DNA of 25,906 nucleotides, from positions 1 through 25,906 of the IMG/VR virus record IMGVR_UViG_3300046001_010565. One strand, written 5' to 3'. The stretch is from a virus. The notes below the pieces were generated by a model, which saw only the letters and a program-made list of their open reading frames with translations, had not been told where the DNA came from and searched no databases. The translations under genes were made by a program, and so were the position numbers. Positions within the stretch are counted from its first letter, which is position 1. Each line of letters opens with the position of its first letter. Positions 22,501-25,906 of this stretch are shown here, piece by piece.

Positions 22501-25076
22501 CTAAAGGCACTGTTGCTGGAACTGTAATAGGAGCCGGTCTTGAAGCGTATCAACAGTTTTCACAAAATCAACAAATTGAGAAACTCAAACAGGATCAACG
22601 ACAGCAACAACTTTTTTCCAGAAGATCGTTAGAAACGCAGAAGTTTATATCAAGCGGCGTGGCTCCTGAAAATTTTCAAGCTTCTTTCGGCCCACAAATT
22701 GAAAGGTTTTTTATAGATAAAGACAGTACTGATAAAAGACTTCAGTTATTATTAGATACAGTAATTGATCCAAAGGGTACAAATTCTGAAGTACAAGCTA
22801 AATTATCTAAGTTTATAAAACAATCAACGCCTGGCGGTACGTCTCTTAGTGAGTCTGAGGCTGCAGATATAGTTACTAGCTTGACAGAGTCTGGTGGTCA
22901 AGGACAACAATTAAACGAAACATTAAGGAGGCTGTATAAAAACGCAGCTTTTAGAGCGCAAAAAGGTGGTTTGACTGATAGTTCACGAGATGAGGCTATA
23001 AAAACTGAGCTTGGTGTTGCCTTTAAAAGAAGTGGAATTAATTACAGCGTAGGCGCGTTCGATAAGATTTTTCAGTCATTAAAAACCACCGTTGGTGACA
23101 CAACAGGTTTTCTGATTAATTTTGAAGAAGCCATGATGGACTTTAAAGCTAGTCTAGATCTGGCGAATGCTGCAATTGTATCCTCAATTAAATTGTCTAC
23201 AGATAGTTCCGACAGAAGACGTGAGTTACGAGCAGGTCAATTTCTTGGAGCAGAACAATTACAAAACATATTTGACTCACAAAGATTTGCGTCTGGCGAA
23301 GGCGTTTCACTTCCGTCTACCTCAACATCTAGAGATTTAAGTAAATTTGGTTTTGGTGCTTTAGATGATCCAAGATTAAATAACCGTATAAAGCTAATAG
23401 ATGACTTTGTTACTGCATTTAGAGCATCCCCAGACTCAAGCGCCAACATATCAAGCTTTAGTAAAATTAAACTTAAAGGAATAGAAGGACAGGCAACAGA
23501 AGACAACATATCTAGTAGAACTGATTTTTCTACACAGGTTGAAGACATTAACAGTATTAGATCTAAGATAGAAGCAACCTTTGGTTTTATGAAGGAGATG
23601 GCTCCTGAACTTTTTAAACAAATATTAGACAATCCTTTTGCTATGGATCTTGAGAATCTTGGCAAGCTAATGCAATCACCCGATACAAAAGTCGGTGAAA
23701 AGATGCTTGGTATTGATCAAATGAGAGTTGCTGCAATAGAAAAAGTCAATTCTCTTATTAGAGATCAAAACGATGCGTTAAAACAAGCCAGCGCGCTATC
23801 GGAATTAAACTTTCAAAAGAGAAATCAGATTGCAGATATAGAGGTGCAGATCGCTAAAACTCGTTATGAGGGAAATTCTCAAGCTATTGATATAAGACAA
23901 GGCTCTGGCATGAGGAGTGCCACAGGTGCGGCTGGTGAAAGAACGGCACAAGCGGAAAGCTTTGCCAGAACGATAATGGGAATGGGTGGTAATAGGACTG
24001 ATGCTGGAATGTCTAATTTAAGTCGAGATTTAGCCAACGTTCAAACTAATATGGCTCAACTTCTTGGTAACATTCAAAAAAACACATATCTCGGTGGTGC
24101 ACAAACTGACAATCTAATTAAATATGCTAATAGCATAAATGCAATTATATCCAACCGTGGATTAAAATCAGCACCCGTTGATATTACTCAGCAGGACAGT
24201 CAAATTCTTTTAGCCGACACAGTTAGAGCTTTCAATGAAACAAAAAGCGAAATACCAAAATTAGCAGAGTTATTTAATTCAGGTCTTGACATAATGAAGC
24301 AAAAGGTACTTATAACTGTTCAAGATATACAATCAAAGATACAAGCAGGCACAGGGTTTATAAAAGAAAGCTTTGTGCAAATGTTTGGAGGAAGTCAAGA
24401 GCAGGGTTATACCGCTCAGTTTGAGGCTCAACAAGCGAGAGACTCAATTAGAGAAGTAGTGACACAGCTTCAAACTAGAGGGGTTACTCCACAATATCTT
24501 GACAACACACAAAATCTTGTAAAAGACCAAGGACTGCAATCATTTGTTGAAGGTTTAGTAAATAGTTTGTCTGGTACTGGAGATTTAGGTAGGTTGCTTG
24601 AAGCAACAAAAAGAGCTGGACAAAATCAATTTGAGACATCGGGATTTACAGGCGAGCAACTCTTTAATGCTATCACAATAGCTGGTGGCTCACGAGCGGT
24701 CAAAGAAAACACTGGTTTTGGTATGGATCTTGCCTCGCTTTACGGTGGTGTCGAGACTAGCATAGCAACTCTTGGTGGTTTAATAACAAGTCAAATATCA
24801 GCGCAAAAAGACTCTATTGGTCTTATACAGAATCAAACAACTTTAATATCAGATAGTACCAGCGCTCTAGCTAAGGCTTTAGAAGGTATACCAGAGACAA
24901 TAAAGGTTCAAATAGGCGGCGTAGAAACAATCAATTTAAATTTAACTAAAACCAACGCAGAAGAAGATATGAAAGCCATCAAGACAGCAGTCACAGAGCA
25001 GGTTATGGAATATATAAGAAGAGCTTTGGAGACTTCAGGTATAACAATAAATTCAATGGGCGCTCCAGGACGGTAA
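19548..25076 (+). CDS. Tape measure protein
   Basis: An 1842-residue protein, the longest in the window, that sets tail length and lies inside the tube. Residues 1-480 are Ala/Lys/Glu/Gln-rich helices. About 485-760 looks like the TP901 tape measure domain: IVGYVVGASAVFGVISFVK, then DFVKSTGADLGLQPSKVASG, ISILAQAGYTDVAQIQEAIT, and a helix-rich part ending GTSLKTITTSLYRP. Hydrophobic segments occur near 499-517, 835-860 and 935-1000, the kind that later insert in the host membrane. Residues 904-918 hold G-A-A repeats. The C-terminal 600 residues return to charged helices. The start is GTG with a good ribosome-binding site. At about 1.5 angstrom per residue a tail near 270 nm is predicted. Confidence 0.93.
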   Translation: MAEDFFLRFGAIVSTVRINQAAVKSASSALKSALSTNAEINVDVGFKQTDAKLVIDQIKKIQKEASSIFGKSAIAGGSGTPKNITDLVKSVESVRAASISAAEALKLININPASFKGADNIKIELLKLQQSLRVLKREGEAKIKINFDESALEGLLNKTQRLKSNLQSRQNVLGTTIGQFIKARSSQEEQKEKLTPGYTAKSRTDIRDEALSMFKPSSAKDLTGVNNLINLARKKTQEVTSAVFDQARAVQQVSKEEKIRIANAERLFAIEQQIQKTIEKEVAAESARAKLSAARGVSFSPRSRVEIESAVRSTPEVAGVLSSSNVSRLQTMQAGATLRAEADASIKAEKQALKELNNLETARQKTLDQEEKKRAQIKKNVQDIYDTLSKINAIAAKSGGTYTPLTKRQLAQRALEVSGLSDTGSGPVNVSTLSGGKLDATLGSTKKKTQEAKEAMSEFKDMLRGVEKGTVSPLQFISKFGNSFERLGAQVTLATQRIVGYVVGASAVFGVISFVKQSTQEFFNLEAQLVKVAQTMERTGDAKNRVGQLSDFVKSTGADLGLQPSKVASGISILAQAGYTDVAQIQEAITAISQAELGPSFGNQEQIVDGLIATYRQFNLTLGDTRTILDVVNQFSKEYAVESKDIFEIIKRGGSAFSVLGGSFEGFVKIASSLRQETRESASVIGTSLKTITTSLYRPKFEKFLNKIDPKILQELDPEQRLRAVARAFEGFKSPTAKVAAIGEFVDTRNASRVLALFNALNKEGENLDETASRAAGSVLRDAIIKLNSVGTALDRAKISLQNASINLLDNPFAIQFIKTISGFGAGVGKVLSLKPVGTVAAPAIAGVAIYALANIIKSSISTYLNLINSNTKLAINLEKLNASMSILNNSITGLSGRGSASAAGAAGAAGAAGAAGGATGFFGKTKGFFGTNLGQGIAAFVGSSILDQVASTVQDSNPGTASALKIGSGGLQGFALSRAIGLGTKGTVAGTVIGAGLEAYQQFSQNQQIEKLKQDQRQQQLFSRRSLETQKFISSGVAPENFQASFGPQIERFFIDKDSTDKRLQLLLDTVIDPKGTNSEVQAKLSKFIKQSTPGGTSLSESEAADIVTSLTESGGQGQQLNETLRRLYKNAAFRAQKGGLTDSSRDEAIKTELGVAFKRSGINYSVGAFDKIFQSLKTTVGDTTGFLINFEEAMMDFKASLDLANAAIVSSIKLSTDSSDRRRELRAGQFLGAEQLQNIFDSQRFASGEGVSLPSTSTSRDLSKFGFGALDDPRLNNRIKLIDDFVTAFRASPDSSANISSFSKIKLKGIEGQATEDNISSRTDFSTQVEDINSIRSKIEATFGFMKEMAPELFKQILDNPFAMDLENLGKLMQSPDTKVGEKMLGIDQMRVAAIEKVNSLIRDQNDALKQASALSELNFQKRNQIADIEVQIAKTRYEGNSQAIDIRQGSGMRSATGAAGERTAQAESFARTIMGMGGNRTDAGMSNLSRDLANVQTNMAQLLGNIQKNTYLGGAQTDNLIKYANSINAIISNRGLKSAPVDITQQDSQILLADTVRAFNETKSEIPKLAELFNSGLDIMKQKVLITVQDIQSKIQAGTGFIKESFVQMFGGSQEQGYTAQFEAQQARDSIREVVTQLQTRGVTPQYLDNTQNLVKDQGLQSFVEGLVNSLSGTGDLGRLLEATKRAGQNQFETSGFTGEQLFNAITIAGGSRAVKENTGFGMDLASLYGGVETSIATLGGLITSQISAQKDSIGLIQNQTTLISDSTSALAKALEGIPETIKVQIGGVETINLNLTKTNAEEDMKAIKTAVTEQVMEYIRRALETSGITINSMGAPGR
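22258..22305 (+). repeat. Glycine-alanine-alanine repeat in the tape measure gene
   Basis: Imperfect 9-base units of the type GGAGCCGCA encode about five G-A-A triplets, just before a Gly-rich stretch (GGATGFFGKTKGFFG). This is a local repeat within one gene, possibly a hinge between the hydrophobic segments. Confidence 0.7.
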
Positions 25077-25083
25077 ATAATCT

Positions 25084-25906
25084 ATGAGTATATTTGGAAT
25101 AGTTTCAACCGCTTTTGCCTATGGTTCATATGGCGTATCTAGCGGTGTTTCAACTATTGCCATGTCAGGAGGTGCAGGTTCTGGTACTGCAGCCATGCCT
25201 CTATTTATCGCCTCAGTTGAAGCTCCGATCACTGGTTCAACCACCGCATTCATTTCTTCTTTAGACCAGTGCTCAACGTGGTCATCACTTAACCAAGACT
25301 GGGTGAGATATAATAACACCACTCTGGAAGCGTGGAATGTAATGCCAACCAGCTGCGTTCAGGGTCCTTATGAAACAAAAAGCGCAACGGTCTTTATCAA
25401 AGGAGCTTCGGTTGTTTCATTTAATGTGAGTATGCCGATGTTTATTGGTAACAGCGGAGACGGCGTTATAAGCTCAGCGACCACCGCATTCATGTACGCG
25501 CCTGCTTTTGAGGTGGCTTCAGGCACCGCATTTATGAGCGGGTATGACTATGTCAATAAAGCGGTAGATGTTTTTATCTCAGGAGAAAACTACTCAAGTC
25601 AATCCACCGGAACATTATTTATGTCTGGTAATGATGAGTCTACGCTTGAGAGTAGTCTATATATCTTTGGTATGGAAAACACGGATGTTGTTACACCAAC
25701 GGATTGGACACCCGCACTAATCACAACATCATTGTGGTTGGATGCTACAGATGCATCAACAATCACTCTTAATAGCACTACCGTTTCTCAATGGAACGAC
25801 AAGAGTGGAAATGGTAGAAATTTCTCTCAGGCAACGGCAGGTAATCAACCCACATATCAAGCATCTGGAATCAACTCAAAACCCTCTGTGGCTTTTAATG
25901 GGGCAC
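25084..25906 (+). CDS. Virion adhesin or tail-tip protein with LamG-like domain, 3' end missing
   Basis: The frame is open from ATG 25084 to the window edge, 274 codons. AGGACGG at 25068-25074, nine bases upstream, is the ribosome-binding site. The N-terminal 190 residues hold repeated strand motifs of the type T/V-x-F-I/M-S-G (LFIAS, TAFISS, VFIKG, MFIGN, AFMSG, VFISG, LFMSG), separated by Ser/Thr-rich turns, fitting a beta-repeat shaft. From about residue 212, SLWLDATDASTITLNSTTVS and WNDKSGNGRNFSQATAGNQP match the opening of LamG or concanavalin-A-like domains that bind glycans. Such proteins recognise host surfaces at the tail tip or fibre. The end of the domain lies beyond the window. 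Confidence 0.8.
   Translation, partial: MSIFGIVSTAFAYGSYGVSSGVSTIAMSGGAGSGTAAMPLFIASVEAPITGSTTAFISSLDQCSTWSSLNQDWVRYNNTTLEAWNVMPTSCVQGPYETKSATVFIKGASVVSFNVSMPMFIGNSGDGVISSATTAFMYAPAFEVASGTAFMSGYDYVNKAVDVFISGENYSSQSTGTLFMSGNDESTLESSLYIFGMENTDVVTPTDWTPALITTSLWLDATDASTITLNSTTVSQWNDKSGNGRNFSQATAGNQPTYQASGINSKPSVAFNGA

Noticed and set aside
23237-23665. 142-codon minus-strand frame inside the tape measure gene
   Set aside because: Shadow frame opposite well-supported coding sequence; no start signals.
25119-25322. 67-codon minus-strand frame at the right end
   Set aside because: It lies opposite the open adhesin frame, whose repeats and LamG motif are convincing.

Overview
The window is part of the genome of a tailed double-stranded DNA phage (Caudoviricetes). 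It reads as a packaging, head and tail morphogenesis region that is nearly continuous and almost all on the + strand. The base composition is AT-rich. Genes abut or overlap, and no tRNA, rRNA, integrase, transposase or CRISPR array is visible. A lipobox protein next to a holin-like protein suggests a Gram-negative host, but the host cannot be named from sequence alone. No contractile sheath gene was recognised. A tail-tube candidate followed by chaperone-like genes and a 1842-residue tape measure protein points to a long, probably non-contractile tail. Family calls rest on motifs and gene order read by eye; no database search was possible.

Layout. 1-390 (- strand): the 5' part of an unknown gene and a 70-residue HTH protein. 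437-1862: a sigma-factor-like protein and an HTH/coiled-coil protein that may be the small terminase. 1859-3729: a GDP-mannose 4,6-dehydratase, an HNH endonuclease and an ERCC4-type nuclease lying between the terminase genes. 3689-7341: large terminase and portal. 7373-8088: a holin-like membrane protein and a small lipoprotein. 8085-8922 (- strand): two unknown genes. 9023-10945: prohead protease with a C-terminal scaffold, which probably also has its own internal start at 10433. 10993-12649: decoration protein and major capsid protein, followed by a terminator. 12732-16209: five virion, connector and neck genes. 16241-17389: major tail protein, followed by a second terminator. 17452-19512: three tail-assembly candidates. 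19548-25076: tape measure protein. 25084 to the edge: a virion adhesin with a LamG-like domain.

How the parts work together: the terminases package DNA through the portal into a prohead built from capsid protein on the scaffold. The protease matures the prohead, the decoration protein stabilises it, the connector genes close it, and the tail is built on the tape measure.

The most interesting signal is regulatory. A GTGTAT or TATAAT -10-like element without an evident -35 box recurs before nearly every transcription-unit start. In one class its T sits only 11-12 bases before the start codon with no usable Shine-Dalgarno, which predicts leaderless mRNAs. In the other class the element lies 24-29 bases upstream and a Shine-Dalgarno is present. 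The sigma-like gene at 437 is a plausible cognate factor. One copy of the motif lies inside the protease gene, just before the internal scaffold start.
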